In this document: positions 26,369 to 35,727 of the stretch, piece by piece | Layout of the letters: the number at the start of each line of letters is the position of its first letter | Numbering within the stretch: the stretch's first letter is position 1 | NCBI RefSeq assembly: GCF_000719115.1 | Contig: NZ_JOEA01000032.1 | Coordinates: 1 to 64,000, forward strand | DNA from: Lentzea albidocapillata | Lineage (GTDB): Bacteria; Actinomycetota; Actinomycetes; Mycobacteriales; Pseudonocardiaceae | Length of the DNA: 64,000 nt | Direction: 5' to 3' | The notes under the pieces: generated by a model | What the model was told of the DNA's origin: nothing | Databases searched by the model: none | Seen by the model: only the letters and a program-made list of their open reading frames with translations | Program-made: the position numbers and the translations under genes

Positions 26369-27004
26369 GTGACGATCAGAGAAGACTTCCTGACCACCGC
26401 CCGCATCGCCCTGGAACTCCTGCGCCACCAGCGGGTCGCGCGGCACTGGGACCAGCCGAGCGCCCTGCCGGAGTTCGGCGTCAGCGGCCTCGCCGGGCAC
26501 CTGGCCTACCAGGCGCTGCCGCTCCCGTCCATGATCGGGACGCCGCCCGGCGACCAGCCCGTCGTCTCCCTGATGGAGCACTACGAGCGGGCCCAGTGGA
26601 CCGACCTGGACGTCGACTCCGAGTTCCACACCCGCATCCGCGCGGGCGGCGAGAAGCTCGCGGCGGAAGGGCGGGACGCCCTGTGCGACCGCTTCGAGCA
26701 GACACTCGACGAACTCGCGAAGTCGTTGCCCGGTCAGGAGAACCGGGGCGTTCGCATGCCGCACTGGGGCCCGTGGGCGGTGCCGCTGGACGAGTACCTC
26801 GTCAGCAGGCTGATGGAGTTCGTCGTGCACTCCGACGACCTCGCGGTGAGCGTCGGGCTGGACACGCCCGAGTTCCCGCGCCACGTCAGTGAAACGGTCA
26901 TCGACCTGCTGACCCGGATGGCGCTCAACAAGCACCGCGCGATCGACGTGGTGCGCGCTTTGAGCCGCAAAGAGCGTGCACCACAGGACATCACCGCGTT
27001 CTAA
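26369..27004 (+). CDS. Maleylpyruvate isomerase/DinB-fold (MDMPI) protein
   Basis: This 211-aa protein has the MDMPI N-terminal four-helix-bundle pattern: SGLAGHLAYQ (first metal-binding His) and DEYLVSRLMEFVVHSDDLAVSVGLDTPEF, the strongly conserved VHxxDLA signature. In actinomycetes these are mycothiol-dependent metalloenzymes or orphan members; the substrate here is unknown. The GTG start follows rarA by 22 nt and could be read on the same mRNA. Its TAA overlaps the stop of the convergent acyltransferase. Confidence 0.8.
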   Translation: MTIREDFLTTARIALELLRHQRVARHWDQPSALPEFGVSGLAGHLAYQALPLPSMIGTPPGDQPVVSLMEHYERAQWTDLDVDSEFHTRIRAGGEKLAAEGRDALCDRFEQTLDELAKSLPGQENRGVRMPHWGPWAVPLDEYLVSRLMEFVVHSDDLAVSVGLDTPEFPRHVSETVIDLLTRMALNKHRAIDVVRALSRKERAPQDITAF

Positions 27005-27579
27005 CGCTTGCAGACCATCAGCAGTGCGAGCTTGCCGGGCAGCATGATCTCGTCCGCGGCCACGAACCCGCCGGCCTCGAACGACCTGATCGCCCGTGTG
27101 TTGCGCACGTCCGGTTCGAGCACGATCCGCGTGCAGTGCGGGTCGGCCTCGAACAGCGCGTCGGTGAGCCTGGGGAGCAGCGACCGCACAAGTCCGCGGT
27201 CGGTCATCGCCAGCTCGCCGACGGCGAGGTTCAGCCCGAGGTCGTGCGGCCGCGCCCGGTAGCAGTGGGCTACGGCGTGCCTGGCCGCGCGGTAGACCTC
27301 GGTGTAGATCACCGGGCGGCCGTGCCAGCTCACCAGCACCGGCCGGACGTCGTCCCCCGCCAGCAGTTCCGCCAGCCGCCGCTCCCACTGCGGCAGCGTC
27401 CACGCCTGCCGCCGGAACGCCGCGACGTGCGGTGCCTGGTTCCAGCGGTGCACGAGGTGCAGGTCGTAGCCGTCCGACCGTGCCACGCGGGCGTCCCACG
27501 GCATCGGCAGGTCGGGGACGGGCGGGGCGTCCGCCATGAGCTGGAGCCGATAGGAGTCCAGGTGCGACACCGGCTTCAC
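27001..27579 (-). CDS. GNAT acyltransferase of siderophore-biosynthesis type
   Basis: This 192-aa GNAT-fold protein resembles the acyltransferase domain of IucB, RhbD or MbtK. It has HRWNQAPHVAAFRRQAWTLPQWERRL (hydroxylamine side), VIYTEVYRAA, LPRLTDALFEADPHCTRIVLEPDVRNTRAIRSFEAGGF (acyl-CoA site) and the terminal LPGKLALLMVCKR. The GTG at 27579 is preferred because AGGAGG lies 6 nt upstream; the frame is open to 27600. An iron-box-like palindrome lies 23 nt upstream of the start. No siderophore NRPS or IucA-like gene is in the window, so it is either an isolated tailoring enzyme or acts with a remote cluster. Confidence 0.83.
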   Translation of the reverse strand: MKPVSHLDSYRLQLMADAPPVPDLPMPWDARVARSDGYDLHLVHRWNQAPHVAAFRRQAWTLPQWERRLAELLAGDDVRPVLVSWHGRPVIYTEVYRAARHAVAHCYRARPHDLGLNLAVGELAMTDRGLVRSLLPRLTDALFEADPHCTRIVLEPDVRNTRAIRSFEAGGFVAADEIMLPGKLALLMVCKR

Positions 27580-27601
27580 GAGGCCTCCTGCGCGGATCAA
27601 C

Positions 27602-27620
27602 TTAGGGTCGCCTAACTTCT
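27602..27620 (-). promoter_or_regulatory. Iron box (IdeR/DmdR-type operator)
   Basis: TTAGGGTCGCCTAACTTCT at 27602-27620 matches 13 of 19 bases of the actinobacterial IdeR/DmdR consensus (TTAGGTTAGGCTAACCTAA), including the perfectly palindromic TTAGG-N4-CCTAA at 27602-27615. It lies immediately upstream of the acyltransferase gene, where bound regulator would block transcription under iron-replete conditions. Confidence 0.65.
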
Positions 27621-27844
27621 ACTGGCAAGGCCGCCGCTGTCAAGCCCTGGGTGACGGGTATTTCACAGGCTGTGACGGTCGCGCGTCAATGAGGTCCCGA
27701 TGGACGGAGCACCGCAATCACGAGCAGATCGACGGCGCCACAGGTCGTTGAAGATCAACAAATGGTGCCGCCCAGCCGGGTGTCGGACCCACCCGGTAAT
27801 CTCACCCGCAACCAAGCCCGAACGCCTGTTCACCAGGAGGATCC

Positions 27845-28237
27845 GTGTCGCCAGGGTGGCTCGCCGCCGGTGCTTTCGTGCTGCTCGTGCTCATCGTCGG
27901 GGTCGTGGCGATCAAGGCCGCGCGCTTCTTCGACGAGGCCACGATCGCGATGCGCAAAGCGCACGAGAACACGGACCCGTTGTTCACCGAGGCCAACACG
28001 ACGCTCACGCACGTGAACACGCAGCTCGAACGCGTCGACGGCATCACGGCCAACGCGCGCGCCGTCACGGGCAACGTCTCGGCGCTCACCAGCCTGTTCA
28101 CCGCCACTCTCGGCGGTCCGCTGGTCAAGGCCGCCGCGCTGTCCTACGGCGTGAGCAAGGCCGTCAAGGCTCGTCGCAAGGCCGCCGAACAGCCGAACAA
28201 GCACTCCAAGCGCCGTCCCAGGCGAGGTGCGAAGTGA
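27845..28237 (+). CDS. DUF948-domain membrane-anchored protein
   Basis: This 130-aa protein has a single N-terminal membrane helix (about residues 5-25; GWLAAGAFVLLVLIVGVVAI) followed by a helical DUF948-like segment (AHENTDPLFTEANTTLTHVNTQLERVD) and a very basic C-terminal tail. The GTG has a strong AGGAGG 6 nt upstream. Its TGA overlaps the GTG of the next gene. The pair precedes alaS. The cellular role is unknown. Confidence 0.85.
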   Translation: MSPGWLAAGAFVLLVLIVGVVAIKAARFFDEATIAMRKAHENTDPLFTEANTTLTHVNTQLERVDGITANARAVTGNVSALTSLFTATLGGPLVKAAALSYGVSKAVKARRKAAEQPNKHSKRRPRRGAK

Positions 28238-28503
28238 GCCGCCTCTTCTGGTTCGGACTGGGTGCCGCGGCAGGCCTGTTCGCCGCGAAGAAGGCCTCCG
28301 AGGTCGCAAAGCAGGCGACTCCTGCCGGTGTCGGCGCTAACGTGGGTGAAGGCCTGCGCGAACTCGCCGGCGCCATCGGTTCCTTCGGGGCCGAGGTGCG
28401 CGCGGGGATGGCCGAACGGGAGCAGGAGTTGCAGGACACCGTGGAACGTCAGACGGGATTCACGCCGGGGCGCCGAGCGCCCAGGGCGAACGGGAAGCAC
28501 TAG
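28234..28503 (+). CDS. Small DUF6167-like membrane protein
   Basis: This 89-aa protein begins with a short hydrophobic segment (RLFWFGLGAAAGLFAAKKA) and continues as a charged helix (LRELAGAIGSFGAEVRAGMAEREQELQDTVE). The start GTG overlaps the preceding TGA (GTGA). The same small gene lies just upstream of alaS in many actinomycetes. No motif suggests a reaction. Confidence 0.75.
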   Translation: MSRLFWFGLGAAAGLFAAKKASEVAKQATPAGVGANVGEGLRELAGAIGSFGAEVRAGMAEREQELQDTVERQTGFTPGRRAPRANGKH

Positions 28504-28562
28504 CGCCGTTCGCCCCGTGACCATGTCCTGACTTCCCCCAGCAACTCACCAAGGAACTTCCC

Positions 28563-31232
28563 GTGCAGACCCACGAGATCATCAAGCGTTTCCGCGAGCA
28601 CTTCGAGAAGGCCGGGCACAAGTACATCCCCAGCGCCTCGCTGCTGCTCGACGACCCGAACCTGCTGTTCGTCAACGCCGGCATGGTGCCGTTCAAGCCG
28701 TACTTCCTCGGCGAGGCCCCGCCGCCCGCCAAGCGGATGACGAGCATCCAGAAGTGCGTGCGCACGCCCGACATCGACGAGGTCGGCAAGACCACGCGCC
28801 ACCTCACGTTCTTCCAGATGGCCGGCAACTTCTCGCTCGGCGACTACTTCAAGGAAGACGCCATCCGGCTGGCCTGGGAGCTGATCACCAACTCCCAGGA
28901 GAACGGCGGCTACGGCTTCGATCCCGAGCGCATCTGGGTGACGGTCTACCTCGACGACGACGAGGCCATCGAGCTGTGGCAGAAGGTCGCCGGCATGCCG
29001 CTGGAGCGCATCCAGCGCCGCGGCGTCGAGGACAACTTCTGGTCGATGGGCGTCCCCGGCCCGTGCGGCCCGTGCTCGGAGATCTACTACGACCGCGGCC
29101 CCGAGTACGGCAAGGAGGGCGGCCCGGTAGTCGACGAGGACAGGTACCTGGAGATCTGGAACCTCGTCTTCATGCAGAACATCCGCGGCGAGGGTGGCGC
29201 CAAGAAGGACTACCCGGTCCTCGGTGAGCTGCCGTCGAAGAACATCGACACCGGCATGGGCGTCGAGCGCGTCGCCTACCTGTTGCAGGGCGTCGACAAC
29301 GTCTACGAGACCGACCTGGTCCGCGCCGTGATCAACAAGGCCGAGGAGCTCTCCGGCCGCAAGTACGGCACCAACGAGGTCGACGACATCCGCTTCCGTG
29401 TCATCGCCGACCACGCCCGCAGCGGTGTGCTCCTGGTCGGCGACGGCGTCACGCCCGGCAACGAGGCCCGCGGCTACGTGCTGCGCCGCCTGCTGCGCCG
29501 CATCGTCCGCAGCTCCCGCCTGCTGGGCGTGAACGAGCCGGTGCTGCAGCAGTTCGCCGAGGTCGTCCGCGACTCGATGGGCGAGGCCTACCCCGAGCTG
29601 GTCAGCGGGTTCGCCCGCATCCAGCAGGTGCTCAAGGCCGAGGAGGACACGTTCCTGCGCACCCTCGACGCCGGTTCGCGGATCTTCGAGGGCGCCGCCG
29701 CCGAGGTGAAGTCCGACGGCCGCGCCACGCTGCCCGGTGACAAGGCCTTCCAGCTGCACGACACGTACGGCTTCCCGATCGACCTCACGCTGGAGATGGC
29801 CTCCGAGGCCGGCCTGGCCGTGGACGAGGACGGGTTCCGCAAGCTGATGGCCGAGCAGCGCGCCCGCGCCAAGGCCGACGCCGCCGGCAAGAAGACCGGC
29901 CACGGCGACCAGTCGGTCTACCGCGAGCTGCTGGAGCAGGGCCCGACCGAGTTCACCGGCTACACCGAGCTCGCCTCCGAGGCCACGCTGCGCGGCATCG
30001 TGCTGAATGGCCAGCGGGTGAAGTCGGCTCGCGAGGGCGACATCGTCGAGGTCGTCCTCGATCGCACGCCGCTCTACGCCGAGTCCGGTGGCCAGGAGTC
30101 CGACGCCGGCACCATCGTCACGGCCAACGCCGAGCTTGAGGTGCTCGACGTGCAGAAGGTCGCCCGCAAGCTGTGGGTGCACCAGGTGCGCGTCGTCAGC
30201 GGCGAGGTCAGCGAGGGCGAGCACGTCGAGGCCCGCGTCGACCCGGAGTGGCGCGTCGGTGCCCGCCAGGGCCACTCGGGCACGCACGTCGTGCACGCCG
30301 CCCTGCGGCACGTGCTCGGCCCGTCGGCCCTGCAGAGCGGTTCGTACAACAAGCCCGGCTACCTGCGGCTCGACTTCGCCTGGACCGGTGGCCTGTCCGC
30401 CGAGGCCAAGAGCGAGATCGAGGAGGTCTCGAACCTCGCCGTGCGCAAGGACCTGCCGGTCAGCATCGTCTACACCGACATGGCCGGTGCCCAGGACATG
30501 GGCGCCGTCGCCCTGTTCGGCGAGACGTACGACGAGACCGTGCGTGTCATCGAGATCGGTGGCGAGTGGTCGCGCGAGCTGTGCGGTGGTACCCACGTCG
30601 AGCACTCGTCGCAGATCGGCCCGATCACCCTGCTGGGTGAGTCGTCGGTCGGTTCCGGCGTGCGCCGCCTGGAGGCCTACGTCGGCATCGAGGCCATGCG
30701 GTTCCTGGCCAGGGAACGCGCCATCGTGCAGAACCTCTCCGACATGCTCAAGGTCGGCTCCGAAGGCCTGCCCGAGCGGATCGAGTCGCTGGTCGAGCGC
30801 CTGAAGTCCGCCGAGAAGGAGCTGGAGAAGGTCCGCGCCGCCGAGCTGCTGGGCAACGCCGGCGCCCTCGCCGACAAGGCCCTCGACATCCGCGGCCTGT
30901 CGCTGGTGGCCCTCGGCCTGGAGGGCGTGTCGGGCAACGACCTGCGCACCCTCGGTGGCGAGGTCCGCAACCGCCTGGGCAGCAGGCCCGGTGTGGTGGC
31001 CCTGTTCTCGGTCGACGGCGACAAGGTCAGCTTCGTGGTGGCCACCACGGCCGCCGCCCGCGACCTCGGGCTGGCCGCCGGCAAGCTCGTCCCGGTGTTC
31101 GGCCCGGCCATCGCCGCCCGCGGTGGCGGCAAGCCGGACCTGGCCCAGGGTGGCGGCACGAACCCGGCCGGCGTCACCGACGCCATCACGGCCCTGACGA
31201 ACGAACTGGACAAGGTGCTTGAGCAGCGCTGA
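28563..31232 (+). CDS. alaS: Alanyl-tRNA synthetase
   Basis: This 889-aa class II synthetase is full length. The N-terminal aminoacylation core has [25 protein letters not shown], and class II motif regions include [21 protein letters not shown] and [15 protein letters not shown] [15 protein letters not shown]. The editing domain carries the zinc ligands [11 protein letters not shown] (HxxxH) and CGGTHVEHS (CxxxH). The C-terminal C-Ala region contains the glycine-rich [16 protein letters not shown]. It charges tRNA-Ala and hydrolyses mischarged Ser/Gly. The ruvX start lies inside its last codons. Confidence 0.98.
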   Translation: MQTHEIIKRFREHFEKAGHKYIPSASLLLDDPNLLFVNAGMVPFKPYFLGEAPPPAKRMTSIQKCVRTPDIDEVGKTTRHLTFFQMAGNFSLGDYFKEDAIRLAWELITNSQENGGYGFDPERIWVTVYLDDDEAIELWQKVAGMPLERIQRRGVEDNFWSMGVPGPCGPCSEIYYDRGPEYGKEGGPVVDEDRYLEIWNLVFMQNIRGEGGAKKDYPVLGELPSKNIDTGMGVERVAYLLQGVDNVYETDLVRAVINKAEELSGRKYGTNEVDDIRFRVIADHARSGVLLVGDGVTPGNEARGYVLRRLLRRIVRSSRLLGVNEPVLQQFAEVVRDSMGEAYPELVSGFARIQQVLKAEEDTFLRTLDAGSRIFEGAAAEVKSDGRATLPGDKAFQLHDTYGFPIDLTLEMASEAGLAVDEDGFRKLMAEQRARAKADAAGKKTGHGDQSVYRELLEQGPTEFTGYTELASEATLRGIVLNGQRVKSAREGDIVEVVLDRTPLYAESGGQESDAGTIVTANAELEVLDVQKVARKLWVHQVRVVSGEVSEGEHVEARVDPEWRVGARQGHSGTHVVHAALRHVLGPSALQSGSYNKPGYLRLDFAWTGGLSAEAKSEIEEVSNLAVRKDLPVSIVYTDMAGAQDMGAVALFGETYDETVRVIEIGGEWSRELCGGTHVEHSSQIGPITLLGESSVGSGVRRLEAYVGIEAMRFLARERAIVQNLSDMLKVGSEGLPERIESLVERLKSAEKELEKVRAAELLGNAGALADKALDIRGLSLVALGLEGVSGNDLRTLGGEVRNRLGSRPGVVALFSVDGDKVSFVVATTAAARDLGLAAGKLVPVFGPAIAARGGGKPDLAQGGGTNPAGVTDAITALTNELDKVLEQR

Positions 31233-31707
31233 TGCTCCTGGTGTCGACGATCCGGGCCTCGGACGGAGGCTCGGCGTCGACGTCGGGTCGGTTCGCGTGG
31301 GGGTCGCCCTCAGCGATCCGGCACCGTTCCTGGCGACTCCGCTGGTCACCCTGCAACGCGACCAGAAGAACGGCTCGGACCTCACGGAACTCGTACGTCT
31401 CGTGGCCGAACATGAAGTCGTAGAGGTCGTGGTCGGCTTACCGAAGACATTGGCCGGCAGGCACGGCCCCGCGGCAGAGGCGGCGACCGCGTACGCTGCG
31501 GCCTTGGCCGAGCGCATCGCTCCGGTGCCGGTGCGGCTCAGCGACGAACGCCTGACGACGGTCGTGGTCAGCCGGGTACTGGCACAGCGCGGTGTGAAGG
31601 GCAAGAAGCAGCGAGCCGTGGTCGATCAGGCTGCCGCTGTCGAGATCCTGCAATCTTGGCTGGACGCACGGGCACATTCGGTGCCCGCCCGAAAGGACGA
31701 GGCGTGA
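31219..31707 (+). CDS. ruvX: RuvX/YqgF pre-16S rRNA nuclease
   Basis: This 162-aa RNase H-fold nuclease has [16 protein letters not shown] (first catalytic Asp), [31 protein letters not shown] and the C-terminal [17 protein letters not shown] with a catalytic Asp. It processes the 5' end of 16S rRNA (family knowledge). The TTG at 31219 overlaps the alaS end by 14 nt; no later in-frame start preserves the first strand, so this start is favoured. The next gene (mltG) overlaps by 4 nt. Confidence 0.93.
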   Translation: MSSADAPGVDDPGLGRRLGVDVGSVRVGVALSDPAPFLATPLVTLQRDQKNGSDLTELVRLVAEHEVVEVVVGLPKTLAGRHGPAAEAATAYAAALAERIAPVPVRLSDERLTTVVVSRVLAQRGVKGKKQRAVVDQAAAVEILQSWLDARAHSVPARKDEA

Positions 31708-32927
31708 GCGGCGACGATCTCGGGTTGTTCACCGACCCCGAAGTGGATGAGCGGAGGCCGCTCAAGAAACGCGATCGCGAGCGTGACAACGCCCGCGCCA
31801 AGGCGAAGAAGCGCAAGAAGACGGTCCTGTGGCTGGTCGTCGCGCTGATCCTCGCCGTGGGCATGGGCGGTGCCTACTACGGCTACCGCGAGCTGCGCGG
31901 CATCGGCTCGTTCGAGGACTACGCGGGCAGCGGCGAGGTCGACGCCATCGTCGAGGTCCAGGACGGCGACGTGGTCAGCAAGATCGCGTCGACCCTGTAC
32001 GACAACGGCGTCATCGCCTCCGCGCGCGCCTTCACCGAGGCCAGCAAGACCGACGCCCGCGTGACGTCGATCCAGCCCGGCTTCTACCTGATGAAGACGA
32101 AGATGTCGGGCCAGAACGCGGTGGCCCGCATGATCGACCCGAAGACCAGGGTCCCGGCCGTGCAGATCGTCGGTGGCCTGAAGCTCACCGACATCCAGGC
32201 CGACGGCAAGGCGGTCCCGGGCGTCTACTCCAAGCTCGCCGCCGCGAGCTGCACGGAGAAGGACGGCGCGAAGGTGTGCCTGACCGCCGACGAGATCAAG
32301 GCCGCCGCCGAGCAGACCGACCCGGTCGCCCTCGGTGTGCCGGAATGGGCGCTGGCGGACGTGAAGCGCGCCGATCCCCAGTTCCGCCTCGAAGGCCTGA
32401 TCATGCGCGGCGTCTACCAGGTCAAACCCGGTGTCACCGCGGTCGAGCTGATCCGCAGCGTCATCGTGTCCTCGGCCCAGAAGCTGCAGGGCGCGGGCAT
32501 TCCCGGCGGCACCATGAACACCGGCTTCCGTCCCTACGAGGTGCTCGTCATCGCCTCGTTGATCGAGAAGGAAGCCATCGAGAAGGACTTCGGCCAGGTT
32601 TCGCAGGTCATCTACAACCGGATCGCGGAACCGATGCCCCTGCAGTTCGACTCGACCATCAACTACCGGAACAACCAGCCGCACATCCGCACGTCCGACG
32701 CGGACCGCAACGCGATCCAGCCCTACAACACCTACAAGGTCCCCGGCCTGACGCCGACGCCGATCGGCTCGCCGTCGCAGCAGGCCATCGCCGCCGCGAT
32801 CAAGCCCGCGGGCGGCGACATGATGTACTTCGTGAAGTGCCAGAAGGACGGCACGTCGTGCTTCTCGAAGACGTACGAAGAGCACCAGGCGAAGGACCAG
32901 AAGGCTCAGCAGGAGGGCGTCTACTAG
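31704..32927 (+). CDS. mltG: Endolytic transglycosylase MltG
   Basis: This 407-aa YceG-family protein has a charged cytoplasmic N terminus of about 50 residues (KKRDRERDNARAKAKKRKK), one membrane helix (about 35-56) and a LysM-like domain (EVQDGDVVSKIASTLYDNGVI). The catalytic domain contains VLVIASLIEKEAIEKDFGQVSQVIYNR, where the conserved Glu of SLIEKEA is catalytic, then STINYRNN and NTYKVPGLTPTPIGSPS. It cleaves nascent glycan strands and so limits their length. GTG at 31704 overlaps the ruvX TGA. The extracytoplasmic domain contains three Cys residues. Confidence 0.95.
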   Translation: MSGDDLGLFTDPEVDERRPLKKRDRERDNARAKAKKRKKTVLWLVVALILAVGMGGAYYGYRELRGIGSFEDYAGSGEVDAIVEVQDGDVVSKIASTLYDNGVIASARAFTEASKTDARVTSIQPGFYLMKTKMSGQNAVARMIDPKTRVPAVQIVGGLKLTDIQADGKAVPGVYSKLAAASCTEKDGAKVCLTADEIKAAAEQTDPVALGVPEWALADVKRADPQFRLEGLIMRGVYQVKPGVTAVELIRSVIVSSAQKLQGAGIPGGTMNTGFRPYEVLVIASLIEKEAIEKDFGQVSQVIYNRIAEPMPLQFDSTINYRNNQPHIRTSDADRNAIQPYNTYKVPGLTPTPIGSPSQQAIAAAIKPAGGDMMYFVKCQKDGTSCFSKTYEEHQAKDQKAQQEGVY

Positions 32928-33742
32928 TGGTGCGCAAGGCGGCGGTGATCGGCTCGCCGATCGAACACTCGCTTTCTCCCGTGCTGCACAACGCCGCGTA
33001 CGCCGAGCTGGGCCTCGACTGGGAGTACACCCGCCTGGAGTGCTCCGAGGCCGGCGTTCCCGCGCTGGTCTCGTCGCTGGGACCGGAGTGGGCAGGCCTG
33101 TCCTGCACGATGCCGACCAAACGCGCCGCGCTGGCGTTCGCCTCGGTCGTGACCCCGCGGGCGACCGCGGTGGGGGCGGCGAACACGCTGGTGCGCCACG
33201 GTTCCGAGTGGCACGCCGACTGCACCGATGTGGACGGTGTCGTGGGAGCGTTGCGGGAGAAGGGTTTCTCCGGCGGCTCGCACGGCGTCGTGCTGGGTGC
33301 GGGCGGCACGGCCGCGGCCGCGCTGGCCGGGTTCGCCGAGCTCGGGATCTCGTCGGTCTCCCTGGTGGTGCGAGATCCCGCGCGCGCGGGAGAGGCCGTG
33401 GAGACGGCGTCGAGGGTCGGTGTCTCCGTCGAGGTGCTGGAACTGTCCTCTGTGGACCTCGCCGTGCTGGCCGGTGCCGCGGACGTGCTCGTGTCGACCG
33501 TGCCCGCCGAGGCCGCCGCCCGGCTGGCCGACTCGCTGGCGCGGGCGCCGTACGTGCTGGACGTGATCTACCACCCGTGGCCCACGCCGGTGGCGAAGGC
33601 CGTCGAGGCCTCCGGCGCCCGTCTGGTCACCGGGCTGGACATGTTGCTGCACCAGGCTTTCGGGCAGTTCGAGCAGTTCACCGGCAAGCCCGCGCCGCGG
33701 GAGGCCATGCGTGCCGCCCTGGGGTCTGTATCGCGGTCGTAA
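32927..33742 (+). CDS. aroE: Shikimate dehydrogenase
   Basis: This 271-aa NADP-dependent enzyme reduces 3-dehydroshikimate. It has the substrate motif GSPIEHSLSPVLHNAAY, catalytic Lys in LSCTMPTKRAAL (the usual NVTxPxK is degenerate here) and conserved Asp in DCTDVDGV. It also has the dinucleotide loop GAGGTAAAA, STVPAE and the C-terminal GLDMLLHQAFGQFEQFTG. Two consecutive GTG codons (32927 and 32930) can start it; AGGAGGG about 10 nt upstream serves either. The first shares its base with the mltG stop. It is transcribed with alaS-ruvX-mltG. Confidence 0.94.
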   Translation: MVRKAAVIGSPIEHSLSPVLHNAAYAELGLDWEYTRLECSEAGVPALVSSLGPEWAGLSCTMPTKRAALAFASVVTPRATAVGAANTLVRHGSEWHADCTDVDGVVGALREKGFSGGSHGVVLGAGGTAAAALAGFAELGISSVSLVVRDPARAGEAVETASRVGVSVEVLELSSVDLAVLAGAADVLVSTVPAEAAARLADSLARAPYVLDVIYHPWPTPVAKAVEASGARLVTGLDMLLHQAFGQFEQFTGKPAPREAMRAALGSVSRS

Positions 33743-33988
33743 CTTTCGGCTTGATCTTGGGCTGTCCGGTACCGGCGCGCGGCGGTGATGTGGTTCCCTA
33801 CGCCTGACTCGTTTGGCTGCGGACGATGTGCCACTCGGCCGGAGTCATCGCATGCCGGTGTTCCTCACCTTGGGAGGGCCGGCGGGTGGGGGCGCACGGG
33901 TGTGTCCGCCGGGGGGCTCCGCTTGGGCGCGTGGGCCGACCGGTTACGGCACCACGGCCGCCGGTGCGTCCCGCCTCTACGGCGCAAG

Positions 33989-34471
33989 TCAGGGACAGAA
34001 CTCGTCGGAAACCGGTGCCACACCGGCCACCTTCGCGCGGCTCGCCAGGGCCGTGCAGTGCACCTGGAAGACCGCCCACTTAGTCCTCGGTGGCGCGACG
34101 TCCTCCGGCATCACGATCACGTCCAGCACCGGCACCGCCTTGGACGACGTCGCGGGCAGTTCGGTCACCAGGCCCAGTTTCTTCTCCTCGTCGTTCGGGC
34201 CGGCCAGCAGCAGGTTCATCGCGGTCGTGATGTCGACGGAGCCGGTGTAGTCGCGGGTGCGGCGCACCAGGCCGTCGTGCCCGGCCGTGACGAGGTAGAT
34301 GGTGAGCGTGTGCGACGAGACCGTCGGCGCCGCGGCTCCGGTGAGGATCGGGGTCGGGCGGATGCCGCAGGCCGTGAGGGTCACGAGGGCAAGCGCAAGG
34401 TGAAGACCGCGCCGCCCGAGGGCGCGTTGGCCGCTTCGATGGTGCCGCCGTGCAGGCGTGCGTTCTCCCAT
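33989..34471 (-). CDS. Putative lipoprotein of the two-component system operon
   Basis: The product has an RR-basic n-region, a short hydrophobic core (GLHLALALVTL) and a lipobox LTAC. The rest (about 125 residues) has a GerMN/sigma-regulator-like beta-rich composition, ending VSDEFCP with further cysteines. To include the signal, the ATG at 34471 must be used, overlapping the kinase gene by 91 nt. A GTG at 34384 overlaps the kinase TGA neatly but leaves only five residues before the lipobox Cys. A kinase/regulator/lipoprotein trio resembles CseABC of Streptomyces (analogy only). Confidence 0.65.
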   Translation of the reverse strand: MGERTPARRHHRSGQRALGRRGLHLALALVTLTACGIRPTPILTGAAAPTVSSHTLTIYLVTAGHDGLVRRTRDYTGSVDITTAMNLLLAGPNDEEKKLGLVTELPATSSKAVPVLDVIVMPEDVAPPRTKWAVFQVHCTALASRAKVAGVAPVSDEFCP

Positions 34472-35727
34472 GCGATCGCCAATCCCAGTCCGCTGCCCTC
34501 GGAACGGGAGCGGGCCGTGTCTGCCTTGTAGAAGCGGTCGAAGATGTGGGGGAGGGCGTCCGCGGGGATGCCGGGGCCGTGGTCGGCCACCTCGATGACG
34601 CCCGGCCGCACCGTCACGCGTACGGGGACGCCGCCGTGCTTCAGCGCGTTGCCCACGAGGTTGGCGACGATGACGTCCAGGCGGCGGCGGTCGACCCGCG
34701 CCACCACGCCCTCGGGCAGGGACGCCTCGACGGACGTGGCCCAGCCGCGCGCGGCCAGGGTGTCGCGGACCGCCGTGCCGATGTCCCAGTCGTCCAGTTC
34801 GAGAAGGTTGCGGCCCTCGTCGAAGCGGGAGATCTCCATCAGGTCGTTGACCAGGCGGGTCAGCTTGCGGGTCTCGGCGGAGACCAGGCGGGCCGCGACG
34901 GCCGTGTCGGGCGGCAACGTGTCCGCGTCCTCGTCCAGCACGGCGGTCACGGCGTTCATCGCCGTCAGGGGCGTGCGGAGTTCGTGCGACACGTCGGCGA
35001 CGAAGCGGCGGGAGGCGACCTGGGAGGCTTCCAGCTGTTCGGCGGCCTGGTTGAACGTGCGGGCCAGATCGGCGAGTTCGTCGGAGCCGCGTACGTCGAC
35101 GCGGGCGTCCAGGCGGCCGGACCCCAGCGCGCGGGCGGCGGCGCCGAGACGGCGGACGGGGCGCAGAACCCCGCGCGCGGTGAACAGCGCGACGCCCAGG
35201 GCCAGGGGGAGCACGAGGCTGACGCCCACCCAGGCGGCCGTCGAGAAGCTGTCGATGGCGGTCTGCGGGCCCCTCAAGTACAGCAGCGACCACACCTCCA
35301 CGCCTGTGGGCGTGCCGTCCGCACGGACCAGCGGGATGCCCACGACGACGTACGGCTCGGTCAGGTCCGTGCGGCGCTGCCAGAGGGTCGTCCCGCTCGT
35401 CCTGAGCCTCTCGCGCATCTCGGCGGGGATGAACGACGGGTCGGGGCCGCCGGTGGAGCGCAGGCCCTCGTAGACCACGACCGCCGAGCCGCGCAGGTAC
35501 GAGCCGAAGCCGTCCAGGTCCTCCTGCGCCGGCGGCACGGTCAGCCGGGGCGCGTAGTCGCGGACGTCCTGCACGAGCGGGTTCATGAAGCCGTCCTGCG
35601 CGTCCTCCAGCAGCAACGTGCGGGCGGTCGCGTAGGAGGCGCCCGCGGCTCCCACCGCGCCCAGCACCGTCAACAGCAGGAACGCGGCCATCAGCCTCGG
35701 GCGCAGGCCGCGCAGCAACGACCTCAT
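34381..35727 (-). CDS. Two-component sensor histidine kinase (HAMP-HisKA)
   Basis: This 448-aa membrane kinase has a first membrane helix at about residues 12-30, an extracytoplasmic sensor domain (about 35-170) and a second helix at about 175-195. HAMP follows (LGAAARALGSGRLDARVDVRGSDELADLARTFNQ), then HisKA with RFVADVSHELRTPLTAM (phospho-His in SHELRTP) and HATPase_c with NLVGNALKHG, DHGPGIP and GSGLGLAIA. It overlaps the response regulator by 4 nt. It is partner of that OmpR-type regulator and probably monitors the envelope, in the style of CseC (inference). Confidence 0.92.
   Translation of the reverse strand: MRSLLRGLRPRLMAAFLLLTVLGAVGAAGASYATARTLLLEDAQDGFMNPLVQDVRDYAPRLTVPPAQEDLDGFGSYLRGSAVVVYEGLRSTGGPDPSFIPAEMRERLRTSGTTLWQRRTDLTEPYVVVGIPLVRADGTPTGVEVWSLLYLRGPQTAIDSFSTAAWVGVSLVLPLALGVALFTARGVLRPVRRLGAAARALGSGRLDARVDVRGSDELADLARTFNQAAEQLEASQVASRRFVADVSHELRTPLTAMNAVTAVLDEDADTLPPDTAVAARLVSAETRKLTRLVNDLMEISRFDEGRNLLELDDWDIGTAVRDTLAARGWATSVEASLPEGVVARVDRRRLDVIVANLVGNALKHGGVPVRVTVRPGVIEVADHGPGIPADALPHIFDRFYKADTARSRSEGSGLGLAIAWENARLHGGTIEAANAPSGGAVFTLRLPS

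Noticed and set aside
27845..28503. Toxin-antitoxin pair ahead of alaS
   Set aside because: Both proteins are membrane-anchored helical families (DUF948-like and DUF6167-like) conserved beside alaS, with no toxin motif.
28500..31604. Long open frame antisense to alaS and ruvX
   Set aside because: Same cause; no protein-like motifs, while the plus strand holds AlaS motifs throughout.
33743..33988. Possible small gene or terminator between aroE and the lipoprotein
   Set aside because: Only GC-rich open frames and no convincing symmetric hairpin; treated as plain intergenic sequence.
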